Shown in pieces: positions 43,680-54,369 of a stretch of DNA of 64,000 bases (position 1 is its first letter; each line of letters opens with the position of its first letter). The notes below the pieces were generated by a model that saw only the letters and a program-made list of their open reading frames with translations, was not told where the DNA came from and did not search any database. Source of the stretch: Chenopodium formosanum (lineage: Eukaryota; Streptophyta; Magnoliopsida; Caryophyllales; Amaranthaceae); contig CM044869.1 of the NCBI GenBank assembly GCA_024500155.1, positions 32,672,501 to 32,736,500 on the forward strand, read 5' to 3'. The position numbers and the translations under genes were made by a program.

Positions 43680-46392
43680 CTACGCTTGGGGCTGTTCTGG
43701 TTGGGCTGGAGTTGTAGAAGGAACATCATCCGGAACCACAGCCTCTTCAGGCTGGCTGTCCTTGGTGCCCAGTTCCTTCATTATCTCATCTAAGTCCGGC
43801 TCCTCTCTGTCCGAAACCTCAGCACCATTTTCCAAGGCCCAGTCCTTGAAGCGAGGCGGAGCAGGATCCCCAAGAACCTTGGCATCATACGCCTCAGTGG
43901 CGCAGTTGTACCTCAGTTTGTAGACTTCAAAGTCTACCTTAGGGTAGAGAAGCCCCCAAGCCATCCGGAGGCGGATCTCATTATCCCGCTCATTCTCTTT
44001 GATGAGCCGCTCCTGCTCAGCCTTGAGCTCCTCAGCATGCTGACTTTTAAGAGTGGCAAGCTCAGCAGTCAGCCGGGACTTGTCCTTCCTTAGATCAGCA
44101 TTTTCTTGGTCAGCTCCTTCCAAGGCTTTGAGGTTTGAGCCGGCAGTTTTCAGCTGGAGCTCCAGGTCGCTGATCCGGCTTTTAGCCTCATCGTTAGCAG
44201 CCGTCAAGGTCTTGACCAGCTCCTCCTGTTTCAACTCGAGGGCTTAAATCGCAACATCAATGTTAATATAGGCATATTCAGCAGAGTTGAGATTGGCTTG
44301 AGCCCTTCTCTTGGCATCAGTTACCTCTTCCTGCTTCTTCCTGAATGGCACCCGGAGCCCATCCACCCGGACCATAACCTGAGCAAGGTCATCCGGGAAA
44401 TTACATAGTAAAAATGAAGAAAAATGAAATGAATTGAAATGAAAAAGATAAGGGGCAAGTTTCACTTACCTCCGCCAGCTGCCCCAGAATCTGGTCGATG
44501 TCGACCTCATGGGGGTTGGGTATGGAGTTCTTCTCCGTTTGGGTGAGAGTCCTCACCATCCGTTTGCCAAACCCCGCCAGGTCCGGGGGCCCAGAAGTAG
44601 CATCTGCAGCATAAGAAGGACTTGGTGAGAGACTAGCAGCGTATTTGGCATTCATTCTTTGCCGGCTACTCACGGAACCCCCGAAAGGGTCAGTCATAGT
44701 CTTGACGCGCATAAAATCAAGCGGCCAAGGAATCTTTATCTTACCTTTGGAGTCGACCCTCGCCGGCTCCTCCCTTGCGGCTGCAGCACCACCTGCAGCC
44801 CTGAATGGCTCGCCATCCTTCGATGCTTCAGTAGCATCCGGCTTTCTCTTTGACTTCTCTGAGTTTTCACTTAGAGTTGCCATGGCTTCGAGGCCTTTTC
44901 CCCTGGTTGTTGGGTGACCTTTGGCGTTAGTGCCAGAGGCCGTTGAGGTAGCCTTCTTCCCGGCTTTGGCAGCCAGCTTCTAAAGGTTCTCATCCCCAAG
45001 TCTCTTTAACACCTTTGTCATTGAGCGGGGGAGGATGCCAGTTGAAGCCTGCAAAAACGCAAGAAAACCGTAAGTCATCCGGAATCAAAAAGACTTGAAA
45101 AAATTCAAGAGAAGTTTGGAGATTATCTTACCCCTCCTTTTTTGGCCTCTTTGGCCTCAATGGTGGCCTTCTTGGCCAAGACATTTTCCTTGCGGAGCTG
45201 AGCCGCAGACTTGGCCGGAGTCCTAGCCAGGTCAACCATTCTCTTTGCTTCCTCTGCAGAAAAACATGAAAGTGTTAGAACAAGAAAGTATAAAGCAATG
45301 AAATTTAAATTGCAGGCGGAAAACCGTCGGTGGGTGAGTGTATCTACCCTTTGGAAACATAGGGCTCAACCCGCAGGCGGACAAGAATCTCTCATCCCCA
45401 AAGAAATCCGGGTGGGGGATCCAGTTCCTTGGAACAACTATGTGAGTCCCATCCCCCAAGGGCTCAGTTGTTGTCTTGAAGAACTCCGGCTCTATTATTT
45501 GCTCCCGGGCTTTGGCAGTGAGAGCTGGGCGTATACACTTTTGGCCCACCAAAGCTGGCTCTTTGTTGTAGCGCCGGAGGATCTTGTTTATTCTTATTTG
45601 AGGGGAGGAGACCAAGTACCACTTGTCTTTCCAGCCTCCCCACTTGGACACCTTGTCCAAAGTCATCAGATATTCCGGGAGCGTGGAAATAGTGTACCAC
45701 GCTCCATATCCGCCTGGGGCACTTTTGAGGTAGTGCATGTGGGCGAAGGCGGTGAAGTTAGGCTCAATGTCCTGGAGCTCGCAGGCGGCGATGTAGCTCA
45801 AGATATTGACCCAAGAGTTAGGCGTTAATTGCCACACTCCCAGGTCATACCCCTTCAGGATCTTCCGGATGCCTCTGTGAAGGGGAAAGCGGAGGCCGGC
45901 TTCTATCACCGCCTCATAGCAGACAAAGTAGTTGTCTGCATTCTCAATGTCATCCCCCCAGGCTAGAACAGCATCACCCGGAGGGACGATAATGTCTCAG
46001 TCATCCCCAAAGGGATGTTGTTGTTTGAAAGCCTTAAAGCCACTTTCAAGAAGAGCCCTGTCTCTAGGCTTCATTCAGGTCTTGGTGGGATCCGGGTTTA
46101 TTTCTTTCTTTGCTGTTTGGTGATAAGCCTCAGCAAGGTCCTCTCCATCAGAGCCGGATCCCTCTTGCTCTTCAGCAGCCTTTTTGGCTGAGTTATTTGG
46201 TTGGTCTGGAGAGGAGGCAGTCTCCTCACCGTCTCCCCTCGAGTCGCTGTTGCTGGAGGTAGACGGGGTGTCCTCAGCTGAATTAATTTGGTCAGCCGCC
46301 TCATAGTCCTCCTCCCTCACTACTTCACTTGCGGGCACTTCCCTAGTGCGCCGCCTGCTGGGCTTTGTAGCCGTTTGCTTAGTTCTAGCCAT
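43680..46392 (-). pseudogene. Antisense gene (aORF) of E with N-terminal MARTKQTA
   Basis: Coding exons are 46392-45348, 45253-45132, 45048-44470 and 44378-43680, all with GT/AG borders and phases equal to D; about 814 aa. A 5' UTR intron (46399-46646) ends just before acaATGgct. The protein starts MARTKQTATKPSRRR, so after Met removal residues 1-7 equal histone H3 and Lys4 and Lys9 are kept. Then follow an acidic Ser/Glu-rich stretch, the Transposase_28-like domain (RFPLHRGIRKILKGYDLGVWQ), a basic linker and a Gln/Glu/Lys coiled coil. Stops: TGA after DPTKT (about 46076), TAG inside the IIVPP region (about 45997), TAG near 44983 and TAA near 44246. The function of this family is unknown. Confidence 0.85.
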
Positions 46393-46837
46393 TGTGTCCT
46401 GCACAGACACAGAGAGGGAAGAACCCGGAGATGAGCAAAGCGCTCCAGAAACTCCAAACAAGGCACCCCCGGTTCTAGACTCAGCCGTCCCTGGTGACCG
46501 GCTGAGCGTCCTAGGCAGTGCCGTGTGTGCAATTGGAGAGTTTATTTTATTTTTTGAAAAGTTAATGTATACAGCCGGAAATAAGTGTATACAGGCTAAA
46601 GAAAAAGGAAAAAGAAGAAAACTTAAAGAAGGAAACGGATGGTTACCTTACTTTGAGTTCTGAAAAAATCTGAAAACGGCAAAGCAACCGGTGACCGGGT
46701 GACTTCGAAAGAGCACACGGAAATCTTGAACTTGCTCAAACGCAACCGGAATCAGTGCACCTCTCTCTAGAAAACTCTCTTTCTCTCTCTAGAAAGTCAA
46801 GATTGTGAAAAGTGAAGAGGATGGGGGGGTAAATCCC

Positions 46838-46956
46838 TATTTATAGGGGGGTGAAACGGCATGAATCCCCGTCACCACTGTCAAAAAATAGTCGTTTTCA
46901 CTGTTCACCCTTCATGGGCTGACATGTGTCACAGGCGCCACGTGGCCTGCCACGTG
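46838..46956 (-). promoter_or_regulatory. Promoter of the E antisense gene
   Basis: On the minus strand, cacgtg cores (46951-46956 and 46939-46944) inside gccacgtggc-like palindromes are followed by a TATA box (tataaata, 46838-46845) about 95 nt downstream. A leader, a 5' UTR intron and the ATG at 46392 follow. The layout matches D (18690-18797). Confidence 0.7.
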
Positions 46957-46974
46957 CCACCGGTGAGGGGCAAA

Positions 46975-47491
46975 TGTTTGGGGTATTTTTACCCTTGACA
47001 ATTGGACCAATGAGGAGGTGCCACGTGTCAAGGCTGGCAGGTCATCCTTGACCAATCTCCAGCTGTCACGTGGCCTCTCCAGATACTCTCTTAGAATTGC
47101 GGCCTTCAAGGGCCCAATTCCCCAAAAATCCGCTATTTGGCGGCGCAGCCCATCAGTCCTAGGTCAGAATGACCTAGGGAGGGGCACTTTTCCCAATGAC
47201 CCTATAAATAGGGAGATATTCCCCCAAATTGGGGGACACACATTTTACATTCAAAAATTTACTATCATTTATTACATCCTACTTTCTCTCTCATCAGAGA
47301 ACACCTGAGCTTGGAATCCAAGCAGATCCCCACCTAAATTTCCGCACTTTTTATTCTCCTTCAAGTTACTAACTTGAGCGTTGGAGGCGGAGCACCACCC
47401 AACCGGTGTCTCCGTTGTTTTTGCAAGTACAGAGTCAGTAGGACCAGTCTTCGAGTTGTAACTCTCCCAAGGGACAAAAACACCCAAAACA
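46975..47491 (+). repeat. 3' LTR of element E
   Basis: 517 bp, preceded by the polypurine tract ggtgaggggcaaa (about 46962-46974). It ends caaaaca next to the TSD acaga. Confidence 0.94.
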
Positions 47492-47529
47492 ACAGATATT
47501 ATAATTGCTTGACCATTATTTTTTTTTAC

Positions 47530-48007
47530 CATTAGTAAGAAAATATTGGCTAAGCATGCAAAAGAGGAAAGCTCTTCTCCTATAGACATGAAAAGATTCG
47601 GAACGTGGTCTATCAAAATAAAAACGTGCAAATTCTTTTAAATCAACATTATTACCATGCACTATGTTTTTTAGATCTTTACCCCTAAGGTCAAGGAAAC
47701 GCTCAAAATCTTTGTAATAATACTCACTCACCGAAGGCATTACCACAAGATTTAATGGAGGAAATCCTAGAATGGCACCAAACTCTTCTGGTAAAGGGCA
47801 AATTTCATCATAGCCTAATCTAAAACAATGAGTATTAGGATCCCAATATTCTAAGGCGGTATGCATGAAGTCTATATCAAGATCTACCCCCTTTATACCA
47901 TAAATACCCCCCATATGAAAAAAGTCGAGTTCTTTTCTCTCCTTAGCAGTTAAAGAACGACACCACTCACGAGTGAAATCACAAAAACTCTTTTTAATTA
48001 AAGCCAT
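47530..48007 (-). pseudogene. aORF1 of element A, 5' part (right of E)
   Basis: ATG at 48007 (MALIKKSFCDFTREWC). The open frame runs to a putative donor after FLTN (aatg|gtaaaa, 47530/47529). Motifs ALEYWDPNTHCFRLGYDEICPLPEEFGAILGFPPLN suggest a plant-mobile-domain or DUF7745-like fold (tentative). If E is removed, the intron would be only about 43 nt, short for a plant, so the exact border is uncertain. Strand and position (downstream of integrase, antisense) match Tat-type extra ORFs. Confidence 0.65.
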
Positions 48008-48063
48008 GATTAATTTTTGAGTTAATCTGTTCGACTTATACTAAAATCGACAGATTTGGGGGC

Positions 48064-48238
48064 TATTTATAAACAATTTTTTTGGCAGATTTTGAATTCT
48101 GTAAGGATTTGGAAAACCAAGTCTGTCGCCAAACGACAAGTTTGTCGCCTGACGACAACTACTGTCGCTTGGCGACAAAGCTTGTCGCCTGGCGACAAAA
48201 GGATACGCGTGGCGACAACGCATCGGAGCAAGCGACAA
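48064..48238 (-). promoter_or_regulatory. Promoter of aORF1: GTCGCC palindromes plus TATA
   Basis: Read on the minus strand, a run of tgtcgcc/ggcgaca units (48122-48238, best one gcttgtcgcctggcgacaa at 48180-48198) is followed by tataaata at 48064-48071. The cluster-to-TATA distance of 51 nt equals that in the A LTR (3504 to 3555). The ATG is about 57 nt downstream of the TATA box. Confidence 0.7.
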
Positions 48239-48737
48239 TTACGCGCTATGCAACCCGCGTTTTTCTGACTTCGATTCGACTTTCATTTTGCATATTACAC
48301 CCTGTTATTCAATACCCTCATACAAATCCAATCCATATTACCTTTCTTCCTTTTTGATTAAATTGAGCTTAGGCTTATTTTTGGTCGACATCATTTTATT
48401 TTTCATTTTTTCTTTTGGGGGAGAAAGTCGGATACCCTCCATTGATAATAAAAATGACGGAAACTTTTGCGCAAAAATTAAGTCACAGATGCACACAGTC
48501 ACACTCACATGCACATAAAATGAAAAATAAAATAAAACAGGCTTAATATAAAAAGTTTGTATATACAATATGAGTCATATAATACGAAAGACAAAGTCCT
48601 ATGAAGTCAAAAATATGTACAGGTACAAACTATGGCGCCGGAGGCCGTAAATGATGAGGTACGCCCATCATATCAAAGAACGCTGTAGTCCGGGGAGTAT
48701 GCTCCTCACCATCTCCTGATCTGACAGTCGGCGAAAA
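48239..48737. other. Spacer between aORF1 promoter and aORF2 3' end
   Basis: About 500 bp, AT-rich, with no gene. It presumably holds the 3' UTR of aORF2 and the upstream region of aORF1. Confidence 0.5.
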
Positions 48738-50920
48738 TCATAGCTCAGGGCCAGTCCACCCAGGCTCATCCATTGACAACGGTTGAGGCTGCAAGGGTTG
48801 CTGCGACGACGAGCCGACCTCGTACGTCCCACCACCCATCAAAGGAGCCGATGTCGCACCTCCTTGGCCCGACGGCCCAGCAAATACATCCTCAAGTGAA
48901 GAAGCCGAGCCCTCGGTCGGAGCAGCCTCAGACCGACCACCTCGGCCGCTATCAGAAGTGCGGCGACGCATTGAGCCTGATCTACTCGGCTCTCTCCTAG
49001 CCTCGAGTCTCGACCGAGTGTGGGGTGAAGGAATAGGTTGTCCCTGCAAAGTTAAATCAAGTCAGACACTAAGGAAAGAATATAATGAAAAAGAAAGATA
49101 AGAGAGATACCTCCTCAACGTCGTTCCTCCGATAGGTAGCTCGGTCCCGTAACCTCACGAGATGGCTACGAAAGGCGTCTGTACACCTCGCCATAGCTGT
49201 CACCACCTCGCGAGAAAACTGTTAAGGGAATAATGTCAGTGATAATATAGAACAAATACAAAAGCGAGAAAATAGATAAGCTCACCCGAGTCTAGTGATG
49301 AGGAATGAAGCACTCCACAAAACGCTGATCCTAGGGGGCTGGAGGAATCATCCCCTCGATCGGTCCGAACGTGCCCTGGTAATAGATAGACATCCTCGGA
49401 GGGGCGAACTCCCTAGGCCCAGCCTGATAAAATAAAATTCAAAAGATAAGAATTCACTTGGGGGCTACCTAAAGAGAAATAACAGCCAAAGCATATCGCT
49501 GCCTCCTCAGACAAAACAGGGGCAAGCGCTAGCAAGGGCAGCAAGTCATCCTCGTAACTCTGCCCTAAATGGACATGAGACCGCCAGGGAGTGCCAGGAG
49601 ACGACCGACTCGCGTAGTCACGCATCAACGCCTCATGAAACATATGTTGAGCCGGGCAAGCGGCGACGACGAAAACATCCGAGGAGTGCTGGATAGCTAC
49701 CCTCTCGCCAAGATACACTGTAGCGTCATACGTCCCGTGAAAGTAACGACGCTCGGCAGTATACCGCGCAGCCAGCGCAGATATAACTAAATCAGCCCAT
49801 GGTCGGTATACCACGTCAGGCTCCTACAAAACAGCTATGTAAGATCAATGCACTCAAAAAAGTAATATCAAAAAACAAATGTTCACAAGAACCTAGCGAG
49901 AGGATCAGATCTCGAATGCGTGTAGTCTCGACCTGGCCAGCACGACCTCCCCAACCAGCGTCAACGGGAAGCTCGCGAGGTGAAGGTCTTACCAGTGCGA
50001 GCGAGGGGAAGTATTCGTAGAACCAAATCTACATAGATAAGGAAAAGTCAGCAAATGCTTGCACAAGTCTAGAGCTAATTTCAAAAGGATGGAAATATAC
50101 CTTTACGACCCTCCAGAAACTGGAAAGTGCGACCTCTCCAAACAAGGCCCTATGACGGCAGGAACATCGCAGGCCTAGAAGAAAGTTAGCATAGGCCAAG
50201 CTGGCCCAGTCGTACGTCCCGACCAGAGAAAGGTCGCGAACAGCTCTTAGGTAGTAGAGAAGCACTCGACTACCCTTATCAGGAGAAAAGGTCCCTGACA
50301 GCAAAATAAGAACAAAGATGCGCACCTGTTGCTCACGAGTGGTCTCATCATCCTCAAAAGCTGCTACTAAGGTAGAATGGCGGACGCACCGGGAACTAAG
50401 CTGTCCCGGCTGAGCCTCGGCACGGGCCCGAACAACAATTGGACTCAATAACTCCGAAATCATCGGTGAGTAGACAGTAATATCACTGTCAAATGGCAGT
50501 GGAGAAGAACGAAACTCCAAACCTGTGATGAGACTGAAGTTGGCAGGAGTGACCGTCATCTCACCCCAGGGAAAGTGAAAGGTGTTGGTGGTGTCCCAAA
50601 AGAACTCCACCAAAGCTCGGACAACGAGGTTACCCCCATCATAGGAGTACATGGCCTCTCAGAGCTGTCACAACACCTCGTCTTTGCTGAAATACACTTT
50701 ATATAGCGTACCGATGACGTTGTTGCCTGAACCATGACTGCGAGTCCTCCCGCTGATGAGCCCGCGTCGCACCCGCTCGGAAATGTGGTGCTCAGGAGAA
50801 AAGAAAAGAGTGTGCTCATCCCACTCTGGAAGAGGTCCAACTGTCCTCACCCTCACCGACGGGCTCGTCCTCCTGGCGTACGTCCCTCGACTGAGAACCA
50901 GAGCCGCGTTGCCTAACCAT
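48738..50920 (-). pseudogene. aORF2 of element A: plant mobile domain (PMD) protein, multi-exon
   Basis: The likely start is the ATG at 50920 (MVRQRGSGSQSRDVRQ), with a frameshift near 50820 and two in-frame stops near 50655-50668. The core is a recognisable plant mobile domain (aminotransferase-like, PMD): FFWDTTNTFHFPWGEMTVTP, then LSGTFSPDKGSRVLLYYLRA and DWASLAYANFLLG. GT/AG introns are visible at 50029-50100 and 49824-49892; splicing gives WRVVK-IWFYEYFPSL and then EPDVVYRPWADLVI. The last exon (about 49049-48738) encodes a Ser/Gly/Arg-rich tail. PMD proteins are known both as host genes and as Tat antisense ORFs; the position inside A favours the latter. Confidence 0.72.
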
Positions 50921-51537
50921 GCTATATTATGCAAATAATAAAGAATGAGGCTCTATGGTATCTAAGGTTCGCCTAGCTGTATGATACTATGTTCGCAAAA
51001 ATAGAGTACGTAGTACAAAAACAGAGCACAATTTCAACATGAGCATAATTAGCATTTTCAAGTAATCAAACAATTTCTTGCAATACTATGACAAATATTG
51101 TGACAAATTGTACAAGAAGAATTAGTAAAAAATCAAGAACGGATCACATTGTTCTTCACGACCTCAAGAGGTCCAACAATGGTGAATCGCTCATTTCTTC
51201 ACTAAATTGAGTCAAACAAGTCTCAAAACACTCCCAAGGCAATGCATAAACATAATTAAGCAAGTTCAAGGCATAAAATTTAGCAGAAGAAGCGAATTAA
51301 GCAAAAACATGTTCGAATTTCCGAAAATTCGTGAACAAAGAATGCACAATTCAGCAAAAATCGAGTTGAGTTTGAATAAAACTTACATGGATCGGGAAAA
51401 TAGATGGAATAAGCTTTGATTTGCAACAAGTTTGAGCGAATTCGGTTGAGAATTGACCGAGAACGAGAAGATCGAAGTTCTTGAGCGAATGCGAAAAACA
51501 GAACAGCAGCGACGGAAAATGAAGAACAGAGGGAGGG
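50921..51537 (-). other. 5' leader of aORF2
   Basis: About 600 nt without a conserved ORF between the aORF2 start and its presumed promoter. It probably includes a 5' UTR intron, as in D and E, but I cannot fix its borders. Confidence 0.4.
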
Positions 51538-51630
51538 TATTTAAAAAACCCGACTCTGTCGCCAAACGATAATTTTGTCGCCTGGCAACAAATCCTGTTG
51601 CCTGGCGACAAGCAGAAAAAGCGGCGACAA
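51538..51630 (-). promoter_or_regulatory. Candidate promoter of aORF2 with GTCGCC palindromes
   Basis: The units tgtcgccaaacgata, tgtcgcctggcaaca, tgttgcctggcgaca and gcggcgaca lie at 51554-51630, with a TATA-like tttaaata at 51538-51545 on the minus strand. Spacing between cluster and TATA-like box is only about 10 nt, unlike the 51 nt in the LTR and aORF1 promoters, so the real TATA may be elsewhere. Confidence 0.5.
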
Positions 51631-51849
51631 GTAGTTCTGGCTAGGGCTGGAGCGGCGCCAGAATACTAGGCTCCATAATATGGTTATGTGAACCTCGTGC
51701 AGCAATTTCAGGTTCCTTGGTACGCCAGTTAGCCCCTCTAAGAAACTTGACATGATTTAAATGATCGGCTCGATCACGATTAAATTAAGTGATCAACCTG
51801 ATAAAAGATCGTCTCACTTAGCTTAAAGCGCTTAAACATTGGCTCATCA

Positions 51850-52256
51850 CAAGGCACCGACATAATGGTTCATAAACAGCAGAGGCACCAACATAATGGT
51901 TCATAAACAGCAAAGGCACCAACGTAATGGTTCACAAGCAAGCAAAAGCGTCGACGTACTGGCGTAGCGGAAGCAAAGTTCAAGCGAACTTTAAAGGATC
52001 AACAGGCATTTGCTCTTCGGTGATATTCTTCGGAGTATTATCGCAACAACTGAAGATGGGTACAAGAAGAGTTATCTTCGATCGTGTTCCCTAGGATGTG
52101 GAAGATGGTCACAAAAAACTGAAGATGCTTACAAGCAGAGTTATCTTCGATCGTGTTCCCTAGGATGTGGAAGATGGTCACAAGCGGTGGAGAATGACTA
52201 CAAGCAGAGTAATCTTCGATGAAATAGGAGGCAGCTACAAGCAGAGCGGTCTTCAA
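51850..52256. repeat. Tandem repeats in the 3' region of A
   Basis: Two arrays. At 51852-51950 a unit of about 32 nt (aggcaccaacataatggttc...) is present three times. At 52049-52256 a unit of about 70 nt (ctgaagatg..tacaagcag, agttatcttcgatcgtgttc) is present twice in full and twice in part. Tandem repeats in this position are known from Tat-type elements and can give rise to satellites. Confidence 0.75.
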
Positions 52257-52465
52257 AGAATGCAACAAAAATCGGTTACTCCAAAGACGTGTACTCGACG
52301 GTGCAAGATACGCGTTTCTTAACTCTCTTATCTGTTTAACTAACGCTAGTTTGCAGGTATCGGTGTTACAAGAATGATTTAGGATTGCAGAACGTTCTGA
52401 ATCATTCTCCGTCCCTATCGCTACTTTCACTTTCGTTTTCGAAACTTGTGTTTCTCCAAACTCAG

Positions 52466-52481
52466 TCAAAGTGGGGGCTTC
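52466..52481 (+). promoter_or_regulatory. Polypurine tract of element A
   Basis: caaagtgggggcttc directly before the 3' LTR. The same core precedes the B 3' LTR at about 54355. Confidence 0.8.
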
Positions 52482-54311
52482 TGTAGACACCCAAATGTGT
52501 CTCCCCAAAACCAAACCCAGCGATGAATACCATTTGCGTTGAATGATTATCGAATAAGGTGAAAGTGTGAAAGGTCAAGTGTTGCGGTAGGTTTTTATTA
52601 AATTCTTTCTTTCTATTTTCGAAAACAACACTATTTTATGAAAAATAGCCAATCCGGTTTAGTTTGGTCCACGACAAGGGTCCAATAATAGTGTAGTTGG
52701 ATGGGGCTTGCAAAGAGCTTTCCAACGATATATTATAAGCTCAATTCCGATGAATAATGAGGAAGTTATGGCCAAAATACTAAACTGGGCCCGATTTGAT
52801 CTTTACTTGCGGCTCAATGATCTAGGGGAGGGCCCAATGTTAATTATTATTTCTAAAGTTATTAGAATTGATTATAGTCTTCTAGAATTCTCTAGAAGGT
52901 TCTCTTTAATCCTAATAAGATTAGAATTAATAATTATATTTTGATAAAGTTTTATTTGGAATAAAATATTATTTTATGAAAGATACGATTTCAGTTTCAT
53001 ACGGACTTTACAAATTGATTTTGATTTATATGTGGACTCCGTGTTGAAAGCGCGTAGAAGTCCAGCCTGTCGCCATGTGACAAGCCTTGTCACCACGCGA
53101 CAGACCCTGTCGCCTGGCGACAAGGTCGGTTTTGCAGCGACAACGTGGAGTTTTATTCTTCATCAAATTCTACCTATTTTCGGACTGTTTTCTTATAAAT
53201 AGGGTCATGAACCTTCGTTTTTAATCATCTACAACAATCATCTTTCTCTCTCAAAAAGCTAGAAGCTTTCTCTCTCTATTCTTTTTCTAAACCTTCCCTC
53301 TTACAAAATTCCGCATTCACGAGATCTAGACACACCTAGCCGAGTTCGAAGTTGCCTTCGCCGTTGACGTGAAAGGTTTTGATATTTCTGAGGGTTTGGT
53401 CCCAAATCTCTTTTTCAGTTATTTGATTTAATTCTTTGATTTTATATTTTCCTTGAAGTTACTAACGCGTGTATTTTGTTATTAGAAAGAGATACGAGGC
53501 ATCAAAGTATGTAATCTTATTGCTCTATTCTTGTGGAAAGCATGTTTAAATTTGTTTAATTCCTAGTATCAGGTTAGGATGTTATTATTGCTTTCTAATA
53601 GCATGTTTAGGGTGCCTTTTACTCTTTTCTAATATCATGTTAGTATCATGCTAGGGCTAAAGCTTTGATCTTTAATACTTAGTGACATGCTATGGTTTGT
53701 TATTAATCTTGTTAGTATCATGCCTAGGATCTTGCTATTATATTTAAGCTTTATTATTAACATGATTATTATTATGATGATTATTGTTATGTTGCTTGAT
53801 GCTTATTTATTGTTATTGCTTGATCACGCCTTTTATGCATGTTTAAAGGGAATTTGTACTTGTAATCATGCTTAATAAGATAATTAATAATCTTGTTTAG
53901 GTTAATTTGATTATAATTCAAGTGATCGCCAATAATAGTTTTGCTTGTGCATTAAATTCAACCAACATAGATTAAACAGGTTTAGGGTTAATCTATTGTT
54001 TGCATGTTAGTCAGAAAGCGCACATGAATACGAGAAGAATAAAGTAGAGGCCTATTTAGGGCAGGTCCAATCTCTTTTAGATTGGATTTGTACCTTCATC
54101 CCCGAACCCTATTTGGTTCAAGACCTTTTAGAGTTGACGATCTCCTGGATCGTTAAGGGGTGTAATCTTCACCTTGTGAACGGTTTACAAGTTCTTAAAA
54201 CTTATTGGCGACTCTTTTGCTCTAGCTTCCTTCCCTTTGGACGCTACCATACTAAAGTGTATGATCACAGTGGGGTTCAAGTTTGGGGTAATGCTTGAAA
54301 TATTCCCTACA
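52482..54311 (+). repeat. 3' LTR of element A
   Basis: 1,830 bp, TG...CA. Palindromes lie at 53067-53142 and a TATA box at 53194-53201. An extra segment of about 44 bp near 53978-54025 is lacking from the 5' LTR. Confidence 0.93.
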
Positions 54312-54369
54312 ATTTCCTTGACTACTTTGATCATCGTCTATTCTAGACTCGATCAAAGTGGGGGCTAAC

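Larger units (their letters stand above)
37607..47491 (+). mobile_element. Element E: chimeric Tat-type element, gag replaced by inverted aORF piece
   Basis: A perfect TSD acaga flanks it (37602-37606 and 47492-47496). The two 517-bp LTRs (37607-38123, 46975-47491) differ at about fifteen positions by eye, so E is older than D, to which it is closely related. Plus-strand order is PBS with an extended tRNA-Lys complement, an inverted fragment of the antisense gene, protease, UAG, RT-RNase H-integrase, hairpin; the antisense gene is on the minus strand. gag is absent. Perfect TSDs and complete LTRs mean that the chimera was integrated as a finished cDNA and that particle protein came from another copy. 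Confidence 0.93.
2844..54311 (+). mobile_element. Element A: Tat-type Ty3/gypsy retrotransposon split by C and E
   Basis: Two direct LTRs (2844-4629 and 52482-54311) bound the element. The 5' LTR is followed by a PBS for tRNA-Arg (4635-4652); a polypurine tract precedes the 3' LTR. The order on the plus strand is leader, gag, protease/G-patch-like region, RT, [element C], RNase H, integrase, then two genes on the opposite strand (aORF1, aORF2) and a tandem-repeat 3' region. Without C and E the element would be about 17.9 kb. The gag-pol frame is closed by several stops and frameshifts, so A is dead. Antisense ORFs downstream of integrase are a known feature of the Tat lineage. Confidence 0.9.
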
